Origin: HLUCCA09 sp965277275
Lineage (GTDB): Bacteria; Pseudomonadota; Alphaproteobacteria; Rhodobacterales; Rhodobacteraceae
Assembly (NCBI GenBank): GCA_965277275.1
Contig: CBDICG010000001.1
Span: 310,001-374,000 of the forward strand
Length of the DNA: 64,000 nucleotides
Reading direction: 5' to 3'
Program-made: the position numbers and the translations under genes
Notes under the pieces: generated by a model
Told to the model about the DNA's origin: nothing
The model's database searches: none
The model's input: only the letters and a program-made list of their open reading frames with translations
Part shown: positions 8,101 to 16,866 of the stretch, piece after piece
Layout: each line of letters begins with the position of its first letter
Position numbering within the stretch: the stretch's first letter is position 1

Positions 8101-8970
8101 TCAGATGTCTTCGCCGGCCATGAATGTGGCCGCCGCGAGCCCCAGATCCCGGCTGATGGTCGTGAAGAGCACGTCAAACGCCGAGAAGAGCGACGTGTTC
8201 AGCGCTTCGCCGGCCTCTGTCCGCGATATCTCCGTGTAGGCGCCGATCTCTTCATCGCTGAGTGGCTGATACGCCATGGCGAGATACGAAAAGATCCAAT
8301 CGGTGGTGTCCGCGCGGATCTCGGCCTCCTGCCCCCAGACATCCGAGAGCATCTCTTCCTCGGTCAGCGTGCCCTGGAACGCACCGCCCGCGTCGAGCCC
8401 CTGATAGAACGCCCAATTCGAGTTGAGCGCCCCGACGACGTTACTCTCTACAAGATCGTTCGCCTCGATGAAGCCGCTCAATACACCGAGCCGAGGGTCA
8501 TCATCGGCCCGCATCGCGCGCAGCGCCGCCTCGGACGCTTCCTCAACCGACTCGTCGAGCAGGGCCTCACGTGCGGACACCTCAAGCCGGACGATCCTGC
8601 GCCCAAGTTCCGAAGTGAAAAACTCCATGAGAGGGTCGACTGCCTCGGCAGGAATCTCCGCCGCCATCTCATTGGTCATGATGTTGGACATGCGGTCGAC
8701 TGCGTAGATGCGGTCCACAAGGTTTTCCCACCGCGGCCCGCCCCGGCCCGGAAACATGTCCGATGCCAGCTCGCCCGAGTAGGCCAACCCCTCGGACCGC
8801 ATGATGGGCAACAATTCATTCAGGCCGAGCGCGTCGAGGAGCGGTGCGACCTCGGCGATTTTCGCCGCGCTGGGTGCTTCGGACGGCGCGCTGACCTGCG
8901 CCGCAGCTATTGCTGGCGTGAAGGCGAGCGCGCTGCTCACTGCAACAACGAAGATGCCCCGTAACGTCAT
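8101..8970 (-). CDS. DUF2059 domain protein, exported
   Basis: Protein of 289 aa with a signal peptide (cleavage probably after AIAAAQ near residue 25). The first part of the mature protein has the amphipathic helical pattern of DUF2059 (LLDALGLNELLPIMRSEG), and a second similar helical block (AMAYQPLSDEEIGAYTEISRTEAG) lies near the C-terminus. It is likely periplasmic. No enzymatic motif is visible and the function of the family is not established. It stands alone, about 180 bp from the tRNA-Ser gene, which faces the other way. Confidence 0.8.
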   Translation of the reverse strand: MTLRGIFVVAVSSALAFTPAIAAAQVSAPSEAPSAAKIAEVAPLLDALGLNELLPIMRSEGLAYSGELASDMFPGRGGPRWENLVDRIYAVDRMSNIMTNEMAAEIPAEAVDPLMEFFTSELGRRIVRLEVSAREALLDESVEEASEAALRAMRADDDPRLGVLSGFIEANDLVESNVVGALNSNWAFYQGLDAGGAFQGTLTEEEMLSDVWGQEAEIRADTTDWIFSYLAMAYQPLSDEEIGAYTEISRTEAGEALNTSLFSAFDVLFTTISRDLGLAAATFMAGEDI

Positions 8971-9147
8971 CGCTCAACTTCCTTCTGCGTTCTGCCCTAA
9001 GGGGTAGTGCAGTGACTTGGGATTTCCAAGGCACGCACGATCACTCTCGCGCGGTTGCCCGCTTCTTCCCGCCCGACACGGCGTCGGACGGGGGTTGCAT
9101 CGCGCGGCTGACCTTCGTATGTCGCGCCTCACCCAGATCATGGGCGC

Positions 9148-9237
9148 GGAGAGGTGCCGGAGTGGTCGAACGGGGCGGTCTCGAAAACCGTTGTGGGTGC
9201 AAGCCCACCCAGGGTTCGAATCCCTGTCTCTCCGCCA
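9148..9237 (+). tRNA. tRNA-Ser (anticodon CGA)
   Basis: A 90-nt cloverleaf including an encoded CCA. The acceptor stem GGAGAGG pairs with TCTCTCC (one G-T), the anticodon CGA is at 9182-9184 in the loop CTCGAAA, a long class II variable arm follows, and the T arm is CAGGG-TTCGAAT-CCCTG. It reads UCG codons. It occupies the place downstream of ntrX where trkA often lies in this family. Confidence 0.97.
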
Positions 9238-9303
9238 CACGACCGCTCGCCCGCCTTGTCGGGGACAGCGTTCAACTTCACCGCCACCCCCGCGCAAGCC
9301 GGA

Positions 9304-10719
9304 TTACTCTGCTGCCTGAGTCGGCGATTGATCGACATGGGCGGTGCGCGTCCCGGATTTGGTCGAGGTCACCACGCCCAAGGATTTCAGTTTGCGGTGC
9401 AGAGCCGATCGCTCCATCCCCACAAACGTCGCCGTCCGTGAGATGTTGCCGCCAAAGCGATTGATCTGAGTAAGAAGATACTCTCGCTCGAAGAGCTCCC
9501 GCGCCTCGCGCAGAGGCAGGGTCGCTAGCGCTCCCGAGAGAACGACACGCCCTTCTTCCGCTTCCGTGGGCTCTGCGCCTTCGAGCTCCCGCGGGCTGAT
9601 GGGTTCGTCTGTTCCGCCAAGAATAAGAACGCGTTCCACCACGTTCTTCAACTGGCGCACATTGCCCGGCAAGTGCATCGTCTGCAACAGAGCTTCCGCC
9701 TCGTCCGACAGCGTCCTGAGCGGTAATCCCTGCGACGCGTTGAACTGCGCTATGAAGTGGCGCACCATTGTCGGGATATCCTCCCGGCGCTCATCGAGCC
9801 CGGGGACGCGAATGGGGACCACGTTCAGCCGGTGGTAGAGTTCCTGCCGAAAGCTCCCCGCTTCGATCTCCGCGTCAAGATCACGGTTGGTCGACGAGAT
9901 GACCCGAATATCGACGCGCACCCTGTCTCCGCCGCCAACCCGTTGGAACTGCTGATCAACGAGGACGCGCAGGATCTTCGATTGCGTGCCAAGCGGCATG
10001 TCGGCAACTTCGTCGAAGTAGAGAACGCCCCCGTGCGCTTCCTCCAGAAGGCCCGGCTCAACACCGCGCTCGGAAGATTCGCGCCCGAACAGCACCTCTT
10101 CCATGCGGTCCGGCTCGATCGAGGCGGAGTTGACCGAGACAAACGGTCCGTCCCGGCGATCCGAGTTGGCGTGCATGTAGCGCGCCGCAATCTCCTTGCC
10201 GCAGCCCGACGGACCCGTCAGCATCACACGACCATTGGAGCGCGTTACCTTGTCAAGCTGCGATTTCAACTGCTTGAAGGCTGAACTTGCGCCGACCATC
10301 TCGGCTACAGTGACTTCCTTGCGGCGTAGCTCGGTATTCTCGCGCCGCAACCGAGAGGTTTCCATCGCCCGGCGAATGACGACCAGCAATTGATCGATGT
10401 TGAAGGGTTTTTCGATGAAGTCGTAGGCGCCCTGCTTGATCGCCGCGACTGCGATCTCGATGTTACCATGTCCGGAAATGATGACGACCGGGATCCCGGG
10501 ATTGTCGCGCTTGACGTGCTTGAGGATGTCGATGCCGTCCATCCGGCTGTCCTTGAGCCAGATGTCGAGGATCATAAGCGCGGGCGCTTCGCCATTGAGC
10601 TCGCTCATACACTCATCCGATGTCCCCGCGAGCCGGACGCCATAGCCCTCGTCGCGCAGGATATCACCGATCAGCTCGCGAATGTCGCGTTCGTCATCTA
10701 CGATCAGAATGTCTTTCAT
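9304..10719 (-). CDS. ntrX: Nitrogen regulation response regulator NtrX
   Basis: Receiver-AAA+-Fis regulator paired with NtrY. The receiver has its phospho-acceptor at D52 in ILDIWLKD; the AAA+ domain has Walker A GPSGCGKE and Walker B VLYFDEV; the C-terminal Fis-type helix-turn-helix is FGGNISRTATFVGMERSALHRK. The segment that would hold the sigma-54-contacting GAFTGA loop reads LFGRESSERGVEPG, so the motif is absent. The ATG at 10719 is preferred for its AAGGGA site; an in-frame ATG at 10737 directly abuts the ntrY stop. It ends the dusB-ntrBC-ntrYX series. Confidence 0.95.
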   Translation of the reverse strand: MKDILIVDDERDIRELIGDILRDEGYGVRLAGTSDECMSELNGEAPALMILDIWLKDSRMDGIDILKHVKRDNPGIPVVIISGHGNIEIAVAAIKQGAYDFIEKPFNIDQLLVVIRRAMETSRLRRENTELRRKEVTVAEMVGASSAFKQLKSQLDKVTRSNGRVMLTGPSGCGKEIAARYMHANSDRRDGPFVSVNSASIEPDRMEEVLFGRESSERGVEPGLLEEAHGGVLYFDEVADMPLGTQSKILRVLVDQQFQRVGGGDRVRVDIRVISSTNRDLDAEIEAGSFRQELYHRLNVVPIRVPGLDERREDIPTMVRHFIAQFNASQGLPLRTLSDEAEALLQTMHLPGNVRQLKNVVERVLILGGTDEPISPRELEGAEPTEAEEGRVVLSGALATLPLREARELFEREYLLTQINRFGGNISRTATFVGMERSALHRKLKSLGVVTSTKSGTRTAHVDQSPTQAAE

Positions 10720-10737
10720 GGGTTTGTTTCCCTTCAT

Positions 10738-13047
10738 TTATTCTGCTGCTTGCTCGATACCTAGCCGCAGGGGGAGACGGATCTCCGCCCGAGCGCCTCG
10801 GTGCTCATTTCCATCGAAAACAGGTGCATCCGTAAGCGACAGGGTGCCACCGTGTTCCTCAATGATCTTGCGCACGATCGGCAGGCCAAGCCCGGTTCCT
10901 TTCGCGCGGGTCGTTACATACGGCTCAAAGAGCCGCGCTCTGTCTTCCGGCAGACCGATCCCGTTGTCAGATATCGACACAAGAGCGTGTCCCTCCCGGC
11001 ATTCGAGGCGCACGCGGATCTCGCCTTCGTATCCTGCCCACGCCTTGCCTTCTTGAAGTGATTCAACAGCTTCACCGGCATTCTTGATCAGATTGGTGAG
11101 AGCCTGACCAATCATGGTATCATCAACGCACACGTCCACCGGATGAGATGGAAGCTCGACGCTCAAGGCGTTCCCGAGTTGCTGCTGTTGAAGCGTCACC
11201 GCGTCCTTGACGAGGGCGACCAGATCCAGGTCCTTCCGATCCGGTTCAGGCATACGCGCGAACTTTGAGAACTCATCAACAATGCGCCGCAAGTCGTTGG
11301 TTTGCCGCACGATTACGGCCGTGAGATCCGACAGTGCAGCGGCATCGTCCTCGCTCAGGTGCCTGGTGAACTTTCGTTTGACGCGTTCTGCCGAGAGCTG
11401 GATCGGTGTCAGCGGGTTCTTGATCTCATGGGCGATGCGCCGTGCGACATCCCCCCAAGCGGCCATGCGCTGCGCTGACACCAGATCCGTTACGTCATCA
11501 AACGCCACGACAAACCCTTCGAGCTGCCCGTCCTCCGATCGCCGCTCGGCGAGGCGCACAAGGAGGTTTTCCGTTTTCCCCCCGCGCGTTAATCGGATTT
11601 CCTGTTGCGTCTCTCCAACCTCTCCGGTCCGGAGTTGTTCCAGTAAGCCCGCGAATTCCGGCACGGCTATCGCAAGGCCGTGGTGGTCGTCTGTTGTCTC
11701 GATCTGCAACAACCGCCTGGCGGCAGGGTTCATGAAATCCACCCGGCCGCGCGCATCCAGCCCAATTACGCCGGCGGTGACTGACGAAAGCACCGAGTCA
11801 AACAGGCGCCGCCGTTCTTCGATTTGTGCATTGCGCGTAAGGAGTGTGTCGCGCTGAGCTTTAAGTTGTCGTGTCATCTGATTGAAAATACGGCCCAACA
11901 TCGCAATCTCGTCGTCGCTGCGCTCCTCGGGTACGCGCACGGAGAGGTCGCCGGACCCAACACGCTGGGCCGCACCCGCAAGTCGCCCGACGGGCCGGGA
12001 AAGGCGTTCGGCGAACCAGAGGCCCAGCCAGATCGCCGCCAGAATAAGGATCAGTGCAAAGCCGAGGTAGAGGAGCGAGAACTCGAAGAGCAGCCGACCA
12101 CGCTCATTCTCCAACTGGTTGTAAAGGCGTACGGATTCCTGTGTGTCGTCAAGCAGGGCAAGCAAATCGCCCTCGACGTCGCGTGAGACATAGAGATACC
12201 TGTCCCCCAACGCATCGAGCCGAACCAAGGCCCGGAACTCATTCGCCTCAAGGTCTTCGAGCACGACGACCTCGCCCGTCTCCGCAAGCGCGATCGCCTC
12301 GTCGCTCGGACGCTCGTAATCGAAGAGGTAGGAGCGTTCGCCACGGGCGCGGATCTCTCCTGCGCCATCAATGACATACGCCTCACTGAGACCCCGCTGG
12401 ATCTGTGCCTGACCTGTGGTGAGGAACTGCCGGATCTCTCCGTCTGAAAGGAGGATCCGGCGCTCGCGCACTGCATCCAGGTAGCCTGCAAGCCCGAGCG
12501 CGTCTTCGCGCAGGTCCCTGACTTGCACCTCCTCATAGGCCACCGCCGCGTCGAGGGAGGCACCCACGACGTTGCGTACGCGGTCGGAGAACCAGCCCTC
12601 GAGGCCGATATTGATGGTGAGGCCCGCAAAGATCGCAACCAAAACCGTTGGAATCAGGGCGATAATCGCGAAGACGCCCGTCAGGCGCAGGTGCAGTCGA
12701 GAGCCCGCAGACTTGGCCCTGCGCGCCGCGATCATACGTGCGACGCGGTAGAGGACGAGGGTCGCGACCGTCAGAACGTAAACAAGGTCGGCCAACAGGA
12801 CCGACCGCAGCAAGAGCGAGTTCGCACCCTGAGACAAAGGCCCGAGCATCAGGAACGTGAGAATGACAAGCACCGGACCCAGGACGACAAGACCAAGGGT
12901 CGCGGCCGTGCCTGCGCGCCGCGTACGGCGCAAACGCGCCAACCGATCTAGCGACATCCATTGCAACGGACGTGCCAAGTCGTCTGCCCTCACTTTTCTC
13001 CTGTGGCTCACGCGCACCCTCGATTTGGGCGCATCTGCCACGGACAC
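10738..13047 (-). CDS. ntrY: Nitrogen regulation sensor histidine kinase NtrY
   Basis: Membrane kinase of 769 aa. It has N-terminal transmembrane segments (about residues 46-110 and 125-155), a periplasmic sensing region of roughly 160 residues, another membrane segment near 325-350, a HAMP domain (RPVGRLAGAAQRVGSGDLSVRV), a PAS domain and a kinase core with the phospho-histidine in RIAHEIKNPLTP near 525 plus the ATP-binding boxes. It phosphorylates NtrX; the pair has been linked to nitrogen, redox and envelope control in alphaproteobacteria. The start is a GTG at 13047, 60 bp after ntrC. Confidence 0.95.
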   Translation of the reverse strand: MSVADAPKSRVRVSHRRKVRADDLARPLQWMSLDRLARLRRTRRAGTAATLGLVVLGPVLVILTFLMLGPLSQGANSLLLRSVLLADLVYVLTVATLVLYRVARMIAARRAKSAGSRLHLRLTGVFAIIALIPTVLVAIFAGLTINIGLEGWFSDRVRNVVGASLDAAVAYEEVQVRDLREDALGLAGYLDAVRERRILLSDGEIRQFLTTGQAQIQRGLSEAYVIDGAGEIRARGERSYLFDYERPSDEAIALAETGEVVVLEDLEANEFRALVRLDALGDRYLYVSRDVEGDLLALLDDTQESVRLYNQLENERGRLLFEFSLLYLGFALILILAAIWLGLWFAERLSRPVGRLAGAAQRVGSGDLSVRVPEERSDDEIAMLGRIFNQMTRQLKAQRDTLLTRNAQIEERRRLFDSVLSSVTAGVIGLDARGRVDFMNPAARRLLQIETTDDHHGLAIAVPEFAGLLEQLRTGEVGETQQEIRLTRGGKTENLLVRLAERRSEDGQLEGFVVAFDDVTDLVSAQRMAAWGDVARRIAHEIKNPLTPIQLSAERVKRKFTRHLSEDDAAALSDLTAVIVRQTNDLRRIVDEFSKFARMPEPDRKDLDLVALVKDAVTLQQQQLGNALSVELPSHPVDVCVDDTMIGQALTNLIKNAGEAVESLQEGKAWAGYEGEIRVRLECREGHALVSISDNGIGLPEDRARLFEPYVTTRAKGTGLGLPIVRKIIEEHGGTLSLTDAPVFDGNEHRGARAEIRLPLRLGIEQAAE

Positions 13048-13107
13048 CGCATTATCCCGTGGTCTGACCTATAAAAGTGCCTGAGCCGCCACGGCTTTGT
13101 TGCATAT

Positions 13108-14484
13108 CTACATCAATTTGCGGCGCCGTGTCACGCGAATATCGAGGTCCGTGATCTTCTTTCGCAGCGTATTGCGATTGATCCCCATGAGATCCGCGCA
13201 TTTCGCCTGATTTCCGCCCGTCGCATCGAGGGCAATTTCGATCAGGGGCACTTCGACTTCCTTGAGCACCCGCTGGTAGAGGCCGGGTGGGGGGAGGACG
13301 CCGCCGTGCAGATCGAAGTAGCGACGCAGATGCTTGCCCACCGATGCGGAGAGCTTTTCGCCGTCCCCTCCGCCCACGAGCGGCTCAATTTCGGGCTGGC
13401 TTCCGAGGACCTGCTCCACCTCCACCCGGTTGATGTCTTCCTCCGACGAAGTGACGACAAGCCGGCGGATCGTGTTTTCAAGCTGCCGCACATTTCCGGG
13501 CCACGAGTAGGCGCGCACAAGCTCCATCGCGGGAGGGGCGAAGCGCCGCGTGCCGATCCCGTCGCGGGCAGCCCGGGCAAGGAAATGCTCGGCCAGTAGC
13601 GGAATGTCGTCGACCCGTTCGCGCAACGAAGGCACCGATATGGTCACACCGCCTAGGCGATAGAAGAGGTCTTGGCGAAACGCGCCGGCCTCCATACGGG
13701 ACATCAGGTCATTCTGGGAGGTCGCCATGATCCGTGGGGCGGGATCGGGGAGCGCATCCAGCAGCCGGACGATGCGCCCCTGTACTTCGGTGTCGAGATC
13801 GCCGACTTCGTCGAAGAGGATCGAGCCTCCACGCGCACGCGCAAGGATCCGTGTGGGGCCGTCGGCCTCGGCCAGATCCTCCGCATTGGCAATCACGAAC
13901 GGCATGGCGCGCCGGTCGGAAAAGTCGTGGATGGCCCGTGCGATGAGCGATTTTCCGGTGCCGGATTCGCCTGTCACCAGCACCGCGAGATCCGTGTTCA
14001 TCACCCGTGCCACGAGACGATAGAGCGCCTGCATGACGGGCGTGCGCCCGACAAGGGGAAGATCTCCGCCGGTGGCCTCTTCTGCATCGATCAGCACCGG
14101 TGACACCGGGATTGCACGGCGCTTGATCTCGAGCGCCTTGGCCGCCCGTTTCATCAGGTCCGGCAGATCGAAGGGCTTGGGCAGGTAGTCGTACGCATCC
14201 GCTTCGGCGGCCTGGATGGCCGTCATGATCGTGTTTTGCGCCGAAATGACGATCACGGGAAGGCCCGGGCGCTCGGATCCGATCTTGGGGAGCATATCCA
14301 GCCCGTTCCCATCTGGCATGATCACATCGGAGATCACGAGGTCGCCTTTGCCCTCCTCGACCCAGCGCATCAGCGTAACGAGCGATGACGTGGCATGGAC
14401 CTTGCACCCCGCACGCGTCAGCGCCTGGGTCAGAACGGTGCGGATCGTGCGATCGTCGTCAGCAACGAGAACGGTGCCGTCCAT
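13108..14484 (-). CDS. ntrC: Nitrogen regulation response regulator NtrC
   Basis: Response regulator of 458 aa with receiver (D53 in VISDVIMPDG), AAA+ domain (Walker A GESGTGKS at 172-179, Walker B SILFDEV) and a Fis-type C-terminus (GGNQAKCADLMGINRNTLRKKI). It activates genes for nitrogen assimilation when phosphorylated by NtrB. Between NAEDL and ARGG the domain is short and lacks the GAFTGA loop. This fits the known Rhodobacter capsulatus NtrC, which activates the sigma-70 type polymerase rather than sigma-54. It lies 9 bp after ntrB. Confidence 0.96.
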   Translation of the reverse strand: MDGTVLVADDDRTIRTVLTQALTRAGCKVHATSSLVTLMRWVEEGKGDLVISDVIMPDGNGLDMLPKIGSERPGLPVIVISAQNTIMTAIQAAEADAYDYLPKPFDLPDLMKRAAKALEIKRRAIPVSPVLIDAEEATGGDLPLVGRTPVMQALYRLVARVMNTDLAVLVTGESGTGKSLIARAIHDFSDRRAMPFVIANAEDLAEADGPTRILARARGGSILFDEVGDLDTEVQGRIVRLLDALPDPAPRIMATSQNDLMSRMEAGAFRQDLFYRLGGVTISVPSLRERVDDIPLLAEHFLARAARDGIGTRRFAPPAMELVRAYSWPGNVRQLENTIRRLVVTSSEEDINRVEVEQVLGSQPEIEPLVGGGDGEKLSASVGKHLRRYFDLHGGVLPPPGLYQRVLKEVEVPLIEIALDATGGNQAKCADLMGINRNTLRKKITDLDIRVTRRRKLM

Positions 14485-14493
14485 CAGAATCTC

Positions 14494-15645
14494 CTAGGTT
14501 TGTGCATCTTCGCTTCCGTCGAGCGCAGTGCTGGGCGCCACGGGAAGCGACAGGCGAAAGGCGGTGTGTCCGGGGGAGCTGTCCACGCTGATCACGGCGT
14601 TGTGGTCCGCGATGATCTTGGACACGAGGGCAAGGCCGAGACCTGTTCCGTTCTCCCGGCCGGACACGAAGGGCTCGAAGATTTCGTCGGCGATCTCGGG
14701 GGGCAGGCCCGGGCCATCGTCGAGGATCTCGATCTGGAGCGGCAGGCGCGCATCGCTTCCGTCCGGCCGGCGCAGGCGCAACGCACTGTCGTAGAAGGTT
14801 CGCAGGCGAATGGTGCCGCTCTGGCCGGCGGCGGCGATGGCCCGCCCTGCCCCCGCGCCTGAGGCTCGTGTCGCAGCCTCGGCGGCGTTCTTCAGCAAGT
14901 TCTGAAATACCTGTAGAAGCTGGTCGGCATCGGCGAGTGTCGGCGGCAGTGAGGGATCGTATTCCTCCCGGATGTCCATATGGGCGGCAAACCCCACCAT
15001 GGCCGACTTGCGCGCGCGCTCGAGCACATCGTGGATGTTTTCGGCCCTCAGCCTCGGGGGGCGCAGGTTTCCGAACTGCTCGACCTGTTCGAGGAGCTTT
15101 GTCACGCGCCGGGTCTCGCCGACGATCAGATCGCAGAGCTCCAGATCCCCCTTGGTTAGGTTCATCGACAGCAACTGCGCGGCGCCGGTGATCCCGGCCA
15201 GTGGGTTCTTGATCTCGTGGGCCAGCATCTCGGCCATCCCGATGGCCGACCGGGCCGCGCTTTCGTTGTGCATCGAGCGGCCGAGACGCCCTGCGATCTC
15301 GCGTGGCGTTACGATGAAGAGCACGCGTTGCGAGGGCCGGCTGTCCTTGCCCTCTTCGACCATCGGCGCGATCTGGATATTGCAGGTCTGCGGTGCGCGC
15401 TCGCCGGTGCCGACTGCGACGTCATTGATGAAAATCGCTGACCTGTTCTTGCGAACCCGTGTCAAAGCCTCGTCGATCGGCGCATCGATCGCGAGCACAT
15501 CATAGACGGGCACGCCTTCCATGTGGCGCAGGGTGGTATTGAAGTAAGCCTCTGCCGACGGGTTGATCGCGGTGACCCTATCGTCTGGGTCTAGCACGAG
15601 CGCGGGCATCGGCAGGCTGGCCCAGATTCTCCCCTCTCCGGGCAT
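14494..15645 (-). CDS. ntrB: Nitrogen regulation sensor kinase NtrB
   Basis: Soluble histidine kinase of 383 aa with a PAS domain (about 10-115), the phospho-accepting H143 in MLAHEIKNPLAG, and ATPase boxes including the N-box and DDGPGLPPEI. It is controlled by PII proteins and acts on NtrC. Its ATG overlaps the dusB stop (TGATG), so it is translated from the same message, the classic nifR3-ntrB-ntrC arrangement of Rhodobacter. Confidence 0.96.
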   Translation of the reverse strand: MPGEGRIWASLPMPALVLDPDDRVTAINPSAEAYFNTTLRHMEGVPVYDVLAIDAPIDEALTRVRKNRSAIFINDVAVGTGERAPQTCNIQIAPMVEEGKDSRPSQRVLFIVTPREIAGRLGRSMHNESAARSAIGMAEMLAHEIKNPLAGITGAAQLLSMNLTKGDLELCDLIVGETRRVTKLLEQVEQFGNLRPPRLRAENIHDVLERARKSAMVGFAAHMDIREEYDPSLPPTLADADQLLQVFQNLLKNAAEAATRASGAGAGRAIAAAGQSGTIRLRTFYDSALRLRRPDGSDARLPLQIEILDDGPGLPPEIADEIFEPFVSGRENGTGLGLALVSKIIADHNAVISVDSSPGHTAFRLSLPVAPSTALDGSEDAQT

Positions 15646-16664
15646 CAGGCCGCCTCCAGCTCGGGCGCGCGAAAGGCACGTGCGATGAGGGCGGGGACAG
15701 CGGCCGGCGACTCGCAGGTCAGTAACTCCCGACGGTGCGCGCGGGCGCTCACCGGATCCACACGCCCGTCGTCAATCGCGGCGTCGAGATACCAGCCGAG
15801 GTGTTTTCGGGCGCACCGCCCGCCGAGCGTTTCGCCGTAAAAGCGGATCATTTCACTGAAGTGTTCGGCCACAAGCCCCGCCAGCGCGTCGGCGCGCGGC
15901 ACGGAGGGGGCAGGTGTTCCAAAGAGCGCGTGGGCGATCTGGGCCAATCGCCAGGGCCGCCCCTGCGCCCCCCGCCCGACCATCACCCCGGCGCAGCCGG
16001 ACGCGTCCATGGCCGCCGTCGCCGTCGTGGCATCCACGATGTCGCCGTTGGCAATGACGGGGATGGATACGGCGTCCCGCACGCGGCGGATCTGTGCCCA
16101 GTCCGCCCGGCCCTTGTAGAACTGGCAGCGCGTGCGGCCGTGGATCGTGACCATCTGCACCCCGGCGTTTTCAGCCGACTGTGCGATTTCTGGTGCATTC
16201 AGCATGGCTTCATCCCATCCCAGACGCGTCTTGAGCGTGACCGGAACGTCCACCGCAGTGACCACGGCTTCGATCAGTCTCAGCGCGAGTTCCGGCTCCC
16301 GCATGAGGCCGGAGCCACACGCGCCCGCCCCGCTCGCGCTTGTTAGCTTCTTGGCGGGGCATCCCATGTTGATGTCGATGATCTTCGCGCCCTGATCGGC
16401 CACGTAGCGGGCCGCTTCGGCCAGCCAGAACGGGTCGCGCCCTGCCAGCTGGACGGAGGTCGCACTCTCCTCAAGCCCGAGCTCCGCCCGATCCCGCGCT
16501 GAACGCTTGCCGCGCACGACGTCTTCACTCGCAATCATCTCCGACACCACGAGCCCCGCCCCGAACCGCGCGACGATCCGGCGAAACGGCAAGTCCGTGA
16601 TCCCCGCCAGCGGAGCGAGGAAGACAGCAGGCGAGAGCGTTTGGTCTGCCAGGCAAATCGCCAA
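15645..16664 (-). CDS. dusB: tRNA-dihydrouridine synthase DusB (NifR3)
   Basis: FMN-dependent enzyme that reduces uridines in the D loop of tRNA. The 339-aa TIM-barrel protein has FLAPLAGITDLPFRR at the N-terminus, catalytic C102 in DINMGCPAKK, and the FMN-binding ANGDI and GVMVGRGAQG motifs. It is the first gene of the ntr cluster and overlaps ntrB; it was named nifR3 from this position but has no direct role in nitrogen control. The 202 bp between it and ispDF (divergent) should hold both promoters. Confidence 0.96.
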   Translation of the reverse strand: MAICLADQTLSPAVFLAPLAGITDLPFRRIVARFGAGLVVSEMIASEDVVRGKRSARDRAELGLEESATSVQLAGRDPFWLAEAARYVADQGAKIIDINMGCPAKKLTSASGAGACGSGLMREPELALRLIEAVVTAVDVPVTLKTRLGWDEAMLNAPEIAQSAENAGVQMVTIHGRTRCQFYKGRADWAQIRRVRDAVSIPVIANGDIVDATTATAAMDASGCAGVMVGRGAQGRPWRLAQIAHALFGTPAPSVPRADALAGLVAEHFSEMIRFYGETLGGRCARKHLGWYLDAAIDDGRVDPVSARAHRRELLTCESPAAVPALIARAFRAPELEAA

Positions 16665-16866
16665 GTGATTAATCCTTGTGCATGCGCCCAGAGATATTGC
16701 GCCACCTTGGCAGAAAGCAAAGCTCTCCTGCCACCAAATCCATCCGCAAACACGGATTGCCTAAATTTTGGGCGCCCGAGGGGGCGCAAGGCTTCCCCGT
16801 TGCTCTGCCCTTTGGCAGCGCCTAGACAGCGGCATCGCGAAGTGCCTGGGCAGAAGGAAGAGCACG

